A DNA stretch of 64,000 nucleotides from Bradyrhizobium sp. 186. GTDB taxonomy: Bacteria; Pseudomonadota; Alphaproteobacteria; Rhizobiales; Xanthobacteraceae. Of this stretch, positions 24,224 to 34,057 are shown one piece after another; within the stretch, counting starts at the first letter, position 1, and every line of letters begins with the position of its first letter. The notes beneath the pieces are model-generated. The model saw only the letters and a program-made list of their open reading frames with translations, was not told the origin of the DNA and ran no database searches. The DNA lies in assembly GCF_023101685.1 (NCBI RefSeq), contig NZ_CP082165.1:248001-312000 (forward strand), in the 5' to 3' direction. The translations under genes and the position numbers were made by a program.

Positions 24224-27200
24224 TCATGCGGCCGCGGCCAGCTCGCCGGCGCTTTCGCTGTCCTCCGCCAGGGCCTTCTCCACCTCGGCAAGCTGCCGGC
24301 GCTTTTCAGCAAGCTCGGTGGCAAAGGCGAAGTCCCCGCCATCGCGGGACTCGTAAGACGCAAGCCGTCGGCGGGCGTCGGCGAGGCGCTGGCGATAGCG
24401 CTCCCGTTCGCCCTCGAACTCGGCCAGCGCGTGCTCGATACGGGCGATCGCGCCGATCGGCGTGACCGTCACCGGCAACTCGATCTCGTATTCGGCGCCG
24501 GTCCGCAGCAGCATCGTGGTGTAGCGATAGCCGTCCCGGCCGGCTCGCTCGCCGCTGAACTTGATGTCGAAACCACCGATCGAGGCAATGACGGTCTCGC
24601 CCTCGTGCTGAAGCTGCACCAGCGTCAGGGTCTCCTTCATCAGAGCGCGGCCGGCGAGCTTGCGCTCGACGTGAGGATCTCCCGTCACCGCCATGGTGAA
24701 GGCGTCACCGGCGGTCGGGATACGACGCTCGATGTCCCGGCCGATCTCGCCGACGCGACGGATGGAGAGCTCGATGTCGCGTTCGGCGTCGCGCATCTGC
24801 CGCCGCACCGCGTGCTGATCGTCGATGTGCGCAGCCCGCAGCCGCTCGAGCCGCGCGATGTCGGCTTCGAGGCCCGCTTTCTGCATCAAGCGCGGGTCAC
24901 CCGACGCGATGGCTTTTGCCATGGCGAACTGGTTGGCCTGGCTCTCTCCCATGTCCTCGAGCCGGCGGATCGAGGTGTCGCCGGAAAGCGCGGCTGCGAT
25001 GAAGCGGGCCTTGCGCTCGTTGTTCTGCCACATCTGCGCATCGAGGCTGCCTTCGGTCGCATAGGCGAAGATGTCTATCTCGTCGTGCTGATTGCCCTGC
25101 CGCACGATCCGGCCCTCCCGCTGCTCGATCTGCGACGGAAGCCAGGGTACGTCGAGGTGGTGCAATGCCTTCAGGCGAAGCTGCGCGTTGACGCCGGTGC
25201 CCATCGTATCAGAGGAGCCGATCAGGAAGCGGACCTTGCCGGCGCGCACGCCACCGAACAGGCGCTGCTTCGCCTCCGACTTCTTGTAGTCCTGCATGAA
25301 GGCGATCTCGCCGGGTGGCACGCCGAGACGGACCAGCTCGTCGCGGATCCAGCGGTAGGCGGAGAAGCCGCGGCTCTTCTCGACGCTGATGGTGCCGAGA
25401 TCGGAGAAGATCATCTGCGCGGCGCCAGGCAACTCGAAGGGTTTACCATCCGTGCGCGTGTAGCTGCTCTCGGCCGTCTCATTCCAGATGCGGAAAGCGT
25501 TGCCGACAAGCAGGTTCAGCTTGTTGTCAGCCTCGTTGTCGCTATCCGGATCAACCAGACGCAGGTCGATTGCAGCGTGGCGGCCGTCGGTGATGACTGA
25601 CAGCAGGATGTCGTCGCCAGGCTCCGGTACGCGGTCGCGCTCCTCGATCGCCTTGATGCGCTCGCCGAGCAGGCTCTGGTAGCGCTTGAACGCCGGCGAC
25701 GGCTTTGCGGTGAGGATCTGCCGTTTGCCGGTCGAGACCGCCGGCACCTTCACGTATTGACGCAGATCCTCCGGCATCACCACGTCCGCGAAGGAGCGGA
25801 ACATGGCGATGAGCTCCGGCACGTTGACGAAGGTGGCGAAGCGCGTCACAGGCTTGTATTTGCCAGAGGGCTGCAGCTCAAGTTCGGTCGTGACATCGCC
25901 GAATGTACTCGCCCAGGCGTCGAACTCGTGCAGCCCGCGCTCAAGGAGCGCCGCGTAGCCGAGATAGCGCTGCACCGAGAACATCTCGCCGAGCGTGTTG
26001 GTGATCGGCGTGCCGGAGGCGAGCACCAGCGCGCGGCCCGGGTTCTTCGTCTCGATGAAGCGCGACTTGACGTAGAGGTCCCAGGCGCGCTGGGAACCGT
26101 TCGGGTCGACGCCCTTCAAGGTCGACATGTTGGTCGCGAAGGAGAGTTTCCTGAACTCCTGCGCCTCATCGACGATGATCTGGTCGACGCCGATCTCGGA
26201 GATCGTCAACAGATCGTCCTTGCGCGTCGCGAGCGATTCCAGCCGCTCCTTCAGGCCTTCCTTCAATCGCTCGAGGCGCTTGCGCGAGACCCGGTCATCG
26301 CTCTGGACCTTGGTCAGCAGGGTCTCGTAGAGCTCCAGCTCGTCCTGGATCATCTGCTGCTCGAAGGCAGAGGGCACAGCGATGAAGCGGAACGCGCTGT
26401 GCGTGATGATGATCGCGTCCCAGGTCGCGGTCGCAGCGCGCGAGAGGAAGCGGTGCCGCTTGGCTAAAGTGAAGTTGGTCTCGTCGGCTACGAGGATGCG
26501 GGCGTTCGGGTAGAGCGCGAGAAACTCGCGTGCGGCCTGCGCCAGGCAGTGGCCGGGCACGACCAGCATCGCCTTGGCGATCAGGCCAAGCCGCCGCTGC
26601 TCCATGACGGCGGCGGCCATCGTCATGGTCTTGCCGGCGCCCACCGCGTGCGCCAGGTAGGTCGAGCCGGCCGAGACGATTCGCCAAATGCCGCGCTTCT
26701 GGTGCCCATAAAGAACGAAAGCGCCAGAGGCGCCCGGAAGCTTCAGGTGCGAGCCGTCGAAAGCTCTCGGCGCAATGTTGTTGAAGTGGTCGTTGTAGAC
26801 GCGCGCAAGGCGGTCGGTGCGGTCGGGATCGGACCAGATCCAGTGCTGGAAGGCGTCCTTGATCTTTTGCAGCTTGGTCTTGGCGGCTTCGGTGTCGACG
26901 ATATTGAGGACGCGGCGCTCGCTGTCGCCATCCTTGACCGTGTCGAAGATCTGCGGGACGCGGCTGTTTAGCGCGTCGGCGAGAAGCTCGCCGGCGTGCC
27001 GGCGGTCGGTGCCCCACTCCGACGTGCCGGCCGCCATCCAGCCGAGCTGACGTGCCTCGACGGTCCACGATGCGAGCTCCGGCATGTGGTGGATCCTGAT
27101 CTCGGCGTCCATGGTTTCCTTCACGAAGGCGACGACGTCGGCGGCCGGAATCCACGGCGCGCCCAGACGCGCGGTGATGTCGGAGGGCTTGAGGTCTGCG

Positions 27201-29323
27201 GGCTGCACGCCTTGCAACGCCGTGACGTTGCGCTCGTAGGAGGGGTCGAGCGCGGCCGCCGCGGCAGCAGCCTTCAGCTTCTCCCGCACGTGTCCCGACA
27301 GGTAGGAGTCCGCCGTCTGCCACGAGCCGTCCGCGGGGTCGCGGAAGACGGCGCTGCCGAGTTCGCCGACGACGTCGTCGCGGTCCCGGTGCAGCAGCTC
27401 GGCGATGTGGTCGATGTCGACGCGGCCGCGCTCGTTGAGGACGACGGCGAGCGCGTCGGCCGCGCTGGTGATTTCCGGGGTCGCCGGCGGCGCGATCACC
27501 CGCTCGGTGAAAATCGGCCCGGGCTTCGCGGTGTTGGTCTCGAGGTCATAGTCCTCGATCGAGGCGACCAGCCAGCAGTCGGGGTCGTCGAGGAAGGACT
27601 GGATATTCGGCCGGCGGTGCGTCTCGCGCACCTCGCCGCTCTCCTCGTCCTCGGCGGTCGAGACCGTCGCGAAGTTGATCGGGCCGAAGTCTCGAACGAA
27701 GTTCGACCAGGCGATGCGCAGCCTGACCTGGGCGTCCTTCCACGGCCGGTCGAGCTCCTGCGCCTTCAACACCTCGCGCACGGCGTCGCGGACCGGGATC
27801 AGCTTCCGGATGATGCGCACGTGCTTTTCCGGGATGCCGTCGGCGCTGCGGCCCTTGCGCGCTTTCACCGCGACGGGCTCGCCGTCAACGACCTGCATCA
27901 AGCCGTGGGCCTTGTCGAAGAAGTAGCTGCCCTCGCGCACATGGCGATCGACAGGCCAATCGACGTCAGATGGATCGCCGGCTTCTTCCAGGTCGGGATC
28001 GATTACCTCGGGCTCGCCGTCGTAGACGGCTTTCGGAAGGAGGCCGATCGCGGCTTTGAGCCTCGCTTCGAGATCCTCGTCTTCGCGCAACAGGCAGGTG
28101 TAGGCCTCGCCGAAGGGACCGGACGCGAGCGCGTGCCCGCCGAGCACGAAATCCGGGCGCTGTGCGAACCATCGGTTCACGCAGATCGCGCTCTCGTTTT
28201 CCGCCGCCGGCCGAACCTCGTCGAGGTCGAGCCACGACAGGTCGCCTTCCGCGTCACCGACCTTGCGCTTGCGGAAGAACAGGATGTCGACGACGACGTC
28301 GGTGCCGGCGCTGGCGCGGAAGCTGCCCTCGGGCAGGCGAATGGCCGCGATCAGGTCGGCCGACTTCGCGATGTGCTCACGCGCCCGGGCGTCCGCCTTG
28401 TCCATCGTGCCGGAGCTCGTGACGAAGGCGGCGAGGGCGCCGGGCTTCAGGAGGTCGATCGCCCTGGCGATGAAATAGTCGTGCAGCCGCAGGCCCATCG
28501 ACCTGTACGCGCGATCCGAGCGCACGGTCCGGTCCGAGAACGGCGGATTGCCGACGACGAGGTCAAAGCTGGCCGGCAGCTCGGTGCGTGCGAAATCGCC
28601 TGTGACGATCCGCGCCCGCGGCTGCAGCAGCCGGGCGATGCGTGCGGTGACGGGGTCGAGCTCGACGCCCGTGACGTGGGAGGTCTCGCGTAGTTCCTCC
28701 GGCATCAGCGCCGGAAACAGCCCGGTGCCGATGCCGGGCTCGAGCACGCGGCCGCCGCGCCAGCCGAGGCGCTGCAGGCCTGACCAGATCGCGCGGACAA
28801 TGAACTCGGGCGTGAAGTGGGCGTACTGGGTGCACCGCGCAAGCGAGGCGTAGCCGGCGTCGTCGATCGCGTCCTCGAGGTCGGCGCCGATCTCCTCCCA
28901 GCCCTGCGCGAACTCGGATTCGCCCGGCCGGCGGAAGACGCCATTGGCGAGCTCGGAGGCGCCGAAGCCCGTGAAGCGTATCAACTGCCGCTGCTCGTCC
29001 GGCGAGGCGGGCCGCTGCTCCGCCTCGATCTGCGCAGCGAGCCGAATGGCCGCGACGCTGTCGCGGGCGCGCTGCTTCCAGCCCTTTGCCAGGCTGCGGT
29101 CGCCGGCGAGGTAGAAGTTGTCGCCGCGCGTGCGAGTCTGCGGTGCGCAAGGCCGCACGGGGGCGAGCGCCGGCCCGGCGGGCGGCGGGGCCGACGGCGG
29201 TGGGTCGCCGTCGTCGTCGTCGCCGTCCAAGTGGGCGGCGAAGGCGGTGACGCCGAGACCGAGGCCCGACGAAAGGGCTGTGTTGCCGAAGAGGTCGATC
29301 GTGAAAGGGTCGTCCTGCGCCAT
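24224..29323 (-). CDS. Giant SNF2-like helicase with N6-adenine methyltransferase domain
   Basis: 1,699 residues. A methyltransferase domain (about 150-400) has the SAM motif VLEPGIGTGLF near 193 and the catalytic GNPPF near 259. A helicase part follows, with Walker A HAVGAGKTMTMAA near 894 and Walker B IIVDEAQEFRKL near 1050. It also has motif III SGTPITNTLGEM and a C-terminal helicase lobe (QREGRIVRQGNQ). A coiled tail closes it. Related proteins (DarB-like, plasmid-borne) are linked to protection of incoming DNA. The ATG at 29323 starts the conserved part and has AAGGA upstream. Confidence 0.88.
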   Translation of the reverse strand: MAQDDPFTIDLFGNTALSSGLGLGVTAFAAHLDGDDDDGDPPPSAPPPAGPALAPVRPCAPQTRTRGDNFYLAGDRSLAKGWKQRARDSVAAIRLAAQIEAEQRPASPDEQRQLIRFTGFGASELANGVFRRPGESEFAQGWEEIGADLEDAIDDAGYASLARCTQYAHFTPEFIVRAIWSGLQRLGWRGGRVLEPGIGTGLFPALMPEELRETSHVTGVELDPVTARIARLLQPRARIVTGDFARTELPASFDLVVGNPPFSDRTVRSDRAYRSMGLRLHDYFIARAIDLLKPGALAAFVTSSGTMDKADARAREHIAKSADLIAAIRLPEGSFRASAGTDVVVDILFFRKRKVGDAEGDLSWLDLDEVRPAAENESAICVNRWFAQRPDFVLGGHALASGPFGEAYTCLLREDEDLEARLKAAIGLLPKAVYDGEPEVIDPDLEEAGDPSDVDWPVDRHVREGSYFFDKAHGLMQVVDGEPVAVKARKGRSADGIPEKHVRIIRKLIPVRDAVREVLKAQELDRPWKDAQVRLRIAWSNFVRDFGPINFATVSTAEDEESGEVRETHRRPNIQSFLDDPDCWLVASIEDYDLETNTAKPGPIFTERVIAPPATPEITSAADALAVVLNERGRVDIDHIAELLHRDRDDVVGELGSAVFRDPADGSWQTADSYLSGHVREKLKAAAAAAALDPSYERNVTALQGVQPADLKPSDITARLGAPWIPAADVVAFVKETMDAEIRIHHMPELASWTVEARQLGWMAAGTSEWGTDRRHAGELLADALNSRVPQIFDTVKDGDSERRVLNIVDTEAAKTKLQKIKDAFQHWIWSDPDRTDRLARVYNDHFNNIAPRAFDGSHLKLPGASGAFVLYGHQKRGIWRIVSAGSTYLAHAVGAGKTMTMAAAVMEQRRLGLIAKAMLVVPGHCLAQAAREFLALYPNARILVADETNFTLAKRHRFLSRAATATWDAIIITHSAFRFIAVPSAFEQQMIQDELELYETLLTKVQSDDRVSRKRLERLKEGLKERLESLATRKDDLLTISEIGVDQIIVDEAQEFRKLSFATNMSTLKGVDPNGSQRAWDLYVKSRFIETKNPGRALVLASGTPITNTLGEMFSVQRYLGYAALLERGLHEFDAWASTFGDVTTELELQPSGKYKPVTRFATFVNVPELIAMFRSFADVVMPEDLRQYVKVPAVSTGKRQILTAKPSPAFKRYQSLLGERIKAIEERDRVPEPGDDILLSVITDGRHAAIDLRLVDPDSDNEADNKLNLLVGNAFRIWNETAESSYTRTDGKPFELPGAAQMIFSDLGTISVEKSRGFSAYRWIRDELVRLGVPPGEIAFMQDYKKSEAKQRLFGGVRAGKVRFLIGSSDTMGTGVNAQLRLKALHHLDVPWLPSQIEQREGRIVRQGNQHDEIDIFAYATEGSLDAQMWQNNERKARFIAAALSGDTSIRRLEDMGESQANQFAMAKAIASGDPRLMQKAGLEADIARLERLRAAHIDDQHAVRRQMRDAERDIELSIRRVGEIGRDIERRIPTAGDAFTMAVTGDPHVERKLAGRALMKETLTLVQLQHEGETVIASIGGFDIKFSGERAGRDGYRYTTMLLRTGAEYEIELPVTVTPIGAIARIEHALAEFEGERERYRQRLADARRRLASYESRDGGDFAFATELAEKRRQLAEVEKALAEDSESAGELAAAA

Positions 29324-29342
29324 TGGAGATGTCCTTCTGCTG

Positions 29343-29360
29343 GGCGCGCGCGACCGCGCC
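29343..29360 (-). promoter_or_regulatory. Leader hairpin upstream of the giant helicase
   Basis: GGCGCG-CGCGAC-CGCGCC, a 6-bp GC stem 19 bases upstream of the start codon, placed like the hairpins in front of ardC and the DUF736 genes. Confidence 0.45.
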
Positions 29361-29485
29361 GCGGCTGCGGCGGACGGCACGGTCTTGCGGGATTGACGGG
29401 ACACCCGGCGCAAGGCCGGGTGCCGAATTGCGAAGCCCGGCGCATGGCCGGGCTGTTCGCAGGTCGAGGAGGGCGGGCGGCCCAG

Positions 29486-30091
29486 CTAGGCCGCGACCGC
29501 CTCCGGCAGGTGGCGGAGCTGCACCGGCAGCTTCGCTGCGATCTCGGCTTCGGTGAGGTCGTCCAGCAGCTTCAGCGCGGTACCATGCCGGCCGGCGTAG
29601 ACGAGCATGGTACGGCGGCCGCGCACGGCGGCGGGCCAGCGCTCGCCGGCATAGCCGCGGTAGTCGTCGTGCGTGCTCGACCAGATGTGATCGAGCCGCT
29701 CTTCGCGCGTCATCGCGCGGACAGGACGAGACTCGCGCGCGATGATCGCGGCCTTCATCCGCTCCGGCGACGCTCTGTCGGACAGGTCGCAGTAGCCGTG
29801 GAACCAGCGCATCTGCCCGTCAATCGACAGTGACAGGAAAACGCTAGTCACGCTTGCCGACACGAATTCACGCATTGCGAACATGTCGGCGCGCATCCAC
29901 AGTGGCGGCAGGATCTCGAGCATGTGGTTGTGGTCGCGCTCGGCGAGCTCGAACCATTCGCCAGCGAAGAGGTGGGCGGCGTCGCCTTCGGCTATCGCCG
30001 GATCGCCGCGATGGCGGTTGAACATGCGGTACATCTCGGGGCGCGTCGCGACGCCTTCGAAGACTTTACGGATGGTGGGTGAGGTGTGCAT
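29486..30091 (-). CDS. DUF1419 family protein
   Basis: 201 residues starting MHTSPTIRKVFEGVATRPEM, with FELAERDHNHMLEILPPLWM and MRWFHGYCDLSDRASPERM as recognisable DUF1419 blocks. The family is confined mainly to rhizobial plasmids and its function is unknown. It lies upstream of the giant helicase on the same strand, with AGGAG 7 bases before the ATG. Probably part of the same maintenance module. Confidence 0.75.
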   Translation of the reverse strand: MHTSPTIRKVFEGVATRPEMYRMFNRHRGDPAIAEGDAAHLFAGEWFELAERDHNHMLEILPPLWMRADMFAMREFVSASVTSVFLSLSIDGQMRWFHGYCDLSDRASPERMKAAIIARESRPVRAMTREERLDHIWSSTHDDYRGYAGERWPAAVRGRRTMLVYAGRHGTALKLLDDLTEAEIAAKLPVQLRHLPEAVAA

Positions 30092-30320
30092 CGGCGGCTC
30101 CTGTTGGCCTGGCCGGACCGAAGCGCGAGCGATCCGCCTGATCTCTTCGTCACTTCAGTCCTTCATCACACCTCCTCGCCGGCCGCATCGAAGGTCCGGC
30201 GGGTCAAGGGCCGCGGAACGCGGGCGAAGCTTCACCCTTGACGCGCTGGCCGGGCATGCGGCAGCGGTTTACCCTCTTCCTATTTTCTCCCTCTTTATTC
30301 GGACTTCCCCGTCGCATCGC

Positions 30321-31325
30321 TCAGGTGCGAGCCCCGCCATCGCGATCATGCGGGAGCCTTGATGCCGCAGCCACCCGGGAGGTCCGCGCATCGGGCGGGC
30401 CTCCGCCGTCGACTTGCTCAGCTGTTCTCCGGCTCTTCGCCGGCCCCGTCAGATCCTCATTCCAGTCGCCCGCGCACGGTCGCGAGCGCGCAAACTGCGC
30501 GCTCGCTTCCGCGGCGATGGCACGAACGCGATCCGCGTAGACGTCACCCTGTCGATTGTTGTCGGTTGCTGCCACAAGCCGGGCGTTGGTGCGCCTGGCC
30601 AAGCTACGGATGGCTTCATCAGTCGCCGGCGACCAGCCGCCTCCGGTGCTGACATAAAGGGTATCGGAGCGGTGGATCTCGATCGCGGCGAGGCTCATGG
30701 CATCGATGGCCGCCTCAGTGATGCAAATCCGCTCGGACCTGGCCGGTCCGAAGCGAAATAGCTCCTTGGCGCCGTCACTGGCGAAGCCGCGCCATGCCGG
30801 CCCACGCTCCTCCCAGCCCGTGAGCGCTCCAGCAGAATCGCTATGTGCCGCCCACATACTGCCCTTTGGCCCCTCACGCAAACGATCGCAGGCGGCCGCC
30901 TGCTTCACGATGTCGGTCGGCAGTCCGCGTTCATCGGTGAGATAGCGCCAGGCTCGCGAGCCCGGGCGCGGCTTGACACGATGTCTCCACCGCTCAGCAA
31001 TAGACCCAAGCGCCTTCGGCCTTGTCGGACGCTGCCACGCCGGTGTGCTGGGGACGAAGCCAACCGTATCCGCAACACGGTCGCATGCGTCAGAGAAACC
31101 GACAGATCCAAGATGCTCGGCGAGCGAAAATACGTCCCCTTTCGCTGGCGACAAGGGATCGAACCAGCCGCGGCCTTCGTGGATGACGATGATGATATTG
31201 CTGTCACGGCGATACTTGATCGCGCGTCGGGTGCTTTGCTTGACGTCGACCTTCCAGCCGTCTTTCTCCAGCAGGGCCGCGCAGCCAACCTTCTGGCGCA
31301 GCTCTTCGATCTCTCTTTTGTCCAT
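30321..31325 (-). CDS. DUF3991/Toprim-domain protein
   Basis: 334 residues starting MDKREIEELRQKVGCAALLE. The N-terminal half matches the CHC2-like/DUF3991 region (VFSLAEHLGSVGFSDA; RAWRYLTDERGLPTDIVKQA). The C-terminal half is a Toprim fold: ICITEAAIDAMSLAAIE supplies the Glu and LVAATDNNRQGDVYADR the D-x-N/D motif. Such proteins on plasmids resemble primases and may act on transferred single strands. The start is set at the family N-terminus; the longer frame upstream is Arg-rich and unconvincing. Confidence 0.8.
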   Translation of the reverse strand: MDKREIEELRQKVGCAALLEKDGWKVDVKQSTRRAIKYRRDSNIIIVIHEGRGWFDPLSPAKGDVFSLAEHLGSVGFSDACDRVADTVGFVPSTPAWQRPTRPKALGSIAERWRHRVKPRPGSRAWRYLTDERGLPTDIVKQAAACDRLREGPKGSMWAAHSDSAGALTGWEERGPAWRGFASDGAKELFRFGPARSERICITEAAIDAMSLAAIEIHRSDTLYVSTGGGWSPATDEAIRSLARRTNARLVAATDNNRQGDVYADRVRAIAAEASAQFARSRPCAGDWNEDLTGPAKSRRTAEQVDGGGPPDARTSRVAAASRLPHDRDGGART

Positions 31326-31531
31326 TTGTCTGCACCGGACTCGCGCAGGCGACGTCCGGCCCCCTTCTTTTGTTTGTCTCACTTGTTCCTCGCCTTGCGG
31401 AACGTCCCCGACCGGCCGCGAAGCCTGCCGAATGCAAGGGCGCGCTGACCAACCGTCAGTCGCCGCATCGTTGTGCGCGGCGAAGCCTCCCTTGCATCCG
31501 GCATGGCGCCAGCGGCAGCCGGTCACCCGGC

Positions 31532-31708
31532 TCAATGAGCCGGGCTCCAGGGGTCGTACTCATGAACGATGGCGTCTTGATCGCCGTCGTACTCGCTGGA
31601 GAGCATCACGCCGAATTCGTTATCAGCCTGGAAAAGAATGACCGGCACCATGAGTGTGCGAGCCAGATCGAAGGCATGGCTCTGAGCGAGTGTGAGATTG
31701 TGCGACAT
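31532..31708 (-). CDS. Hypothetical protein, 58 residues
   Basis: Starts MSHNLTLAQSHAFDLARTLM, followed by VPVILFQADNEFGVMLSSEY and an acidic tail. GGAG lies 8 bases upstream of the ATG. It looks like a small alpha/beta protein upstream of the Toprim gene on the same strand. No family recognised. Confidence 0.6.
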   Translation of the reverse strand: MSHNLTLAQSHAFDLARTLMVPVILFQADNEFGVMLSSEYDGDQDAIVHEYDPWSPAH

Positions 31709-32447
31709 CGAAGGCTCCCGTCTTGCGGCGGGGACCATCCCCGCTCGACAGGCGCCGACGTGTTCGGGGGCGGCTGCGGTCACCTCGAGAGGCGAAGCCG
31801 AAGAGGTCGCACGCTTGCGTAGCGAACCCCTTGCGGGTTGATCGTGGAAGGCCGCACCAGAACCAAGGAAAGCCTATTCGAGAGCGGGGTTGGTCCTTCA
31901 CCGGAAGCATGGTGTGTCAAGTGCACATCTTCCGTCTACGCGGAGCTCTGCCTTGATCGACATCGAGAGCAACGTCGTCCTGAACTTCGGCATCATCGAA
32001 AGCTGTTTGCCGACCACGCGGCGGCCGCGTCGCGAAAGCGTCGTTTCCATTCGACGTACTCAAGGCAATCGGCATGGCGCGCACTTAGGGATTAGCGCCC
32101 GATCCGAGCAGGCGTGAAGCTGCTTCCGATAGATCAGCAGGTGCGGTTGTTCAGGGATTCGGGCCGTTTGCGTCAGGGATGGCAGCCCGCAAGGGGGAAG
32201 ACCCGCTTGCGGGGCTTCAGCGCAGCCAACAGCCCGAGCCCGTAGGGCGACGCCCAATTTCCTGCTGGAAGATTCGGCGAAGACATGGCTCTACGATCAA
32301 CTGCGAGCAACGACCCGCTTTAGCTGCAGACCGCAAATGATGTGCGCCGAGCTCACTTTATGAGGCCGCTGCACCTTTTTGGCACGCTCACTCTGGTTAA
32401 CCGCCAATCTTGAGCCATGCTGCCGATCCAGACGGCTGTTCTATGCA
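31709..32447. other. Gene-free region between maintenance and transfer modules
   Basis: About 740 bases with no gene that I can support. It separates the minus-strand maintenance genes from luxR and contains no obvious palindrome or terminator. Confidence 0.5.
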
Positions 32448-33179
32448 TTACGGGAGCAATCCCTGCCGAAACGCGAGGGCCACAGCGTGGGGAAGGGTCA
32501 GTGCAGCAAGATTTCGTCTGGCGTTGTCCAGATGAAACTTCACACCTCGCTGCGAAACCCCGAGAAGCTCCGCAATATCTTGCATCGTCTTGCCGTCAGA
32601 GATCCAGGCGAGACACTGCCGTTCGCGCTGAGTCAGCGGGCTCCCTTGTTGACCGTCCGGGGGCGTGCGCCCGATCCTAGCGGCGCTCACATGGGCATGG
32701 AAATTGAGGCCCACCGTTACTAACATGTCTTGTGAGGTCTCGATGAAACGATCGAATCCAAGGCTGCGGTCGTCCACCGCGAGCGTAAAGGCCGCAAACT
32801 GGTTTTGGCTTGCGGGAATGCGAACGGTCAGGCCGGTCCTGATCTTGAAGCTGAGCGCGTCGTCAAACAGACGGCGTTCTTTCGCCGACTTTGCGCTTCG
32901 CGCCTCACGTCCATCCCACAGGAACATCCGGCTTGTATTTCGCGGTTCCTGAAGAACGGGATCGATGTTGTCGTATCCCTCGCGAAAATAGTGGCTGGTC
33001 CAACTCTTCGGATAGGATGAGATCAGTTTGGGGCCATTCGCGCGGTGGCCAAAATAGGCGAACCAGCGAAAGCCCAATGCATGCGCGGTTCGTTCGGCGA
33101 CGCGTCGAAAATCATCTTCCGTGTGGGCAGAGTGAAGACAATCAACAAACTCATCGCACGCCCTTTTGACATTTTTCAT
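32448..33179 (-). CDS. LuxR-family quorum-sensing regulator
   Basis: 243 residues. The N-terminal autoinducer-binding domain has conserved aromatic and acidic residues: the FRWFAYFG segment, YPKSWTSHYFREGYDNIDPV with the W, Y and D positions that contact the AHL, and FLWD. The C-terminal LuxR HTH is LTQRERQCLAWISDGKTMQD followed by IAELLGVSQRGVKFHL. It is divergent from luxI with a 204-base shared control region. AAGGGG lies 3 bases before the ATG. It probably activates the luxI-virB operon. Confidence 0.9.
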   Translation of the reverse strand: MKNVKRACDEFVDCLHSAHTEDDFRRVAERTAHALGFRWFAYFGHRANGPKLISSYPKSWTSHYFREGYDNIDPVLQEPRNTSRMFLWDGREARSAKSAKERRLFDDALSFKIRTGLTVRIPASQNQFAAFTLAVDDRSLGFDRFIETSQDMLVTVGLNFHAHVSAARIGRTPPDGQQGSPLTQRERQCLAWISDGKTMQDIAELLGVSQRGVKFHLDNARRNLAALTLPHAVALAFRQGLLP

Positions 33180-33301
33180 CGCACCCCTTTAGAACTATTC
33201 TGGTTCCCAAAAGCGACAGCCGTGCAACGTTCGCGCGCTGCGTGTGGGGCGTGTATTGCGACGTTGCGGCAGCTTTGCGGCAAGAACGATTCCAAAACGC
33301 C

Positions 33302-33317
33302 CTGTCAGAACTGACAG
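33302..33317 (+). promoter_or_regulatory. lux-type box upstream of luxI
   Basis: CTGTCAGAACTGACAG, a perfect 7-2-7 inverted repeat 66 bases upstream of the luxI ATG in the luxR-luxI intergenic region. Form and position match LuxR-binding sites of rhizobial quorum-sensing systems. Confidence 0.75.
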
Positions 33318-33383
33318 CGCAACGCCGTGACCGCGCCTGCTCTCTTGATCTCGAAGCTGTGATTCGTAAGCCGGAGGTTAAGA

Positions 33384-34019
33384 ATGAAGGTCATTGTGCG
33401 CCCGCGTGCGGCGCTCCTGCGCGATTTTGAACTGGCGATGGGAATGCATCGTCTGCGAGGGCGCGTGTTCAAGGAGCGGCTCGACTGGGACGTCTCTGTC
33501 GCGAACGGATTGGAAATAGATCAATACGACTCCTTACAGCCGACCTATCTCTTGGCACTCGAGCAGAGCGACGTTATTGGTTGTGTTCGTCTGCTGCCGA
33601 CCACTGGGCGCAACATGTTGGCGGATACGTTCCCGGTGTTGCTGGATGGCCACGCGGCGCCCAGAGCAGCCAGGATCTGGGAGAGCTCGCGCTTTTGCGT
33701 TGATACCAAAACCGTCGCGGTGACGGCTGAGAACGGCTTGCGGGAAGCGACGTTCCTGCTCTTTGCGGCAATGATTGAATGGGGCCAGCAGTGCGACCTG
33801 CAGGCGATTGCGACCGTCACTGATCTGCGCATGGAGCGCATCCTGCGCCGGGCCGGATGGCACCTCGATCGCCTCGGCACACCTCGTCAGATCGGGGCAA
33901 CCAAAGCCGTGGCTGGATTGTTGCCGATCACCAATGACGCTCTCGGCGCAATCCGAGCGACCGGCAAGATTTCGGGGCGTGCAATTGACGCGCCGTCAAG
34001 CCTTCCGCTCGCGGCATAG
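33384..34019 (+). CDS. Acyl-homoserine-lactone synthase (LuxI family)
   Basis: 211 residues making the AHL signal from SAM and an acyl carrier. Conserved LuxI residues are visible: R-x2-V-F-x2-R-L-W-like RGRVFKERLDWDV (residues about 25-37), the ending EIDQYDSLQPTYLLAL with the two conserved Asp, GCVRLLPTTG, and WESSRFCVD with the catalytic-region Glu and Arg. GGAGG lies 6 bases before the ATG. The next gene starts 38 bases later, so luxI is the first gene of the virB operon, like traI ahead of trb on Ti plasmids. Confidence 0.92.
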   Translation: MKVIVRPRAALLRDFELAMGMHRLRGRVFKERLDWDVSVANGLEIDQYDSLQPTYLLALEQSDVIGCVRLLPTTGRNMLADTFPVLLDGHAAPRAARIWESSRFCVDTKTVAVTAENGLREATFLLFAAMIEWGQQCDLQAIATVTDLRMERILRRAGWHLDRLGTPRQIGATKAVAGLLPITNDALGAIRATGKISGRAIDAPSSLPLAA

Positions 34020-34057
34020 CGTCCGCGTCTTCAACTCCCGAAACAAAGTCATCAATA

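Noticed and set aside
26996..28693. Long plus-strand open frame opposite the giant helicase gene
   Set aside because: It mirrors the minus-strand gene codon for codon, has no family resemblance, and is the expected by-product of high GC. Similar frames at 24431-25600 and 25757-26467 were dropped for the same reason.
33045..33314. Small plus-strand gene in the luxR-luxI region
   Set aside because: It runs through the luxR start and the lux box; no family and no ribosome binding site.
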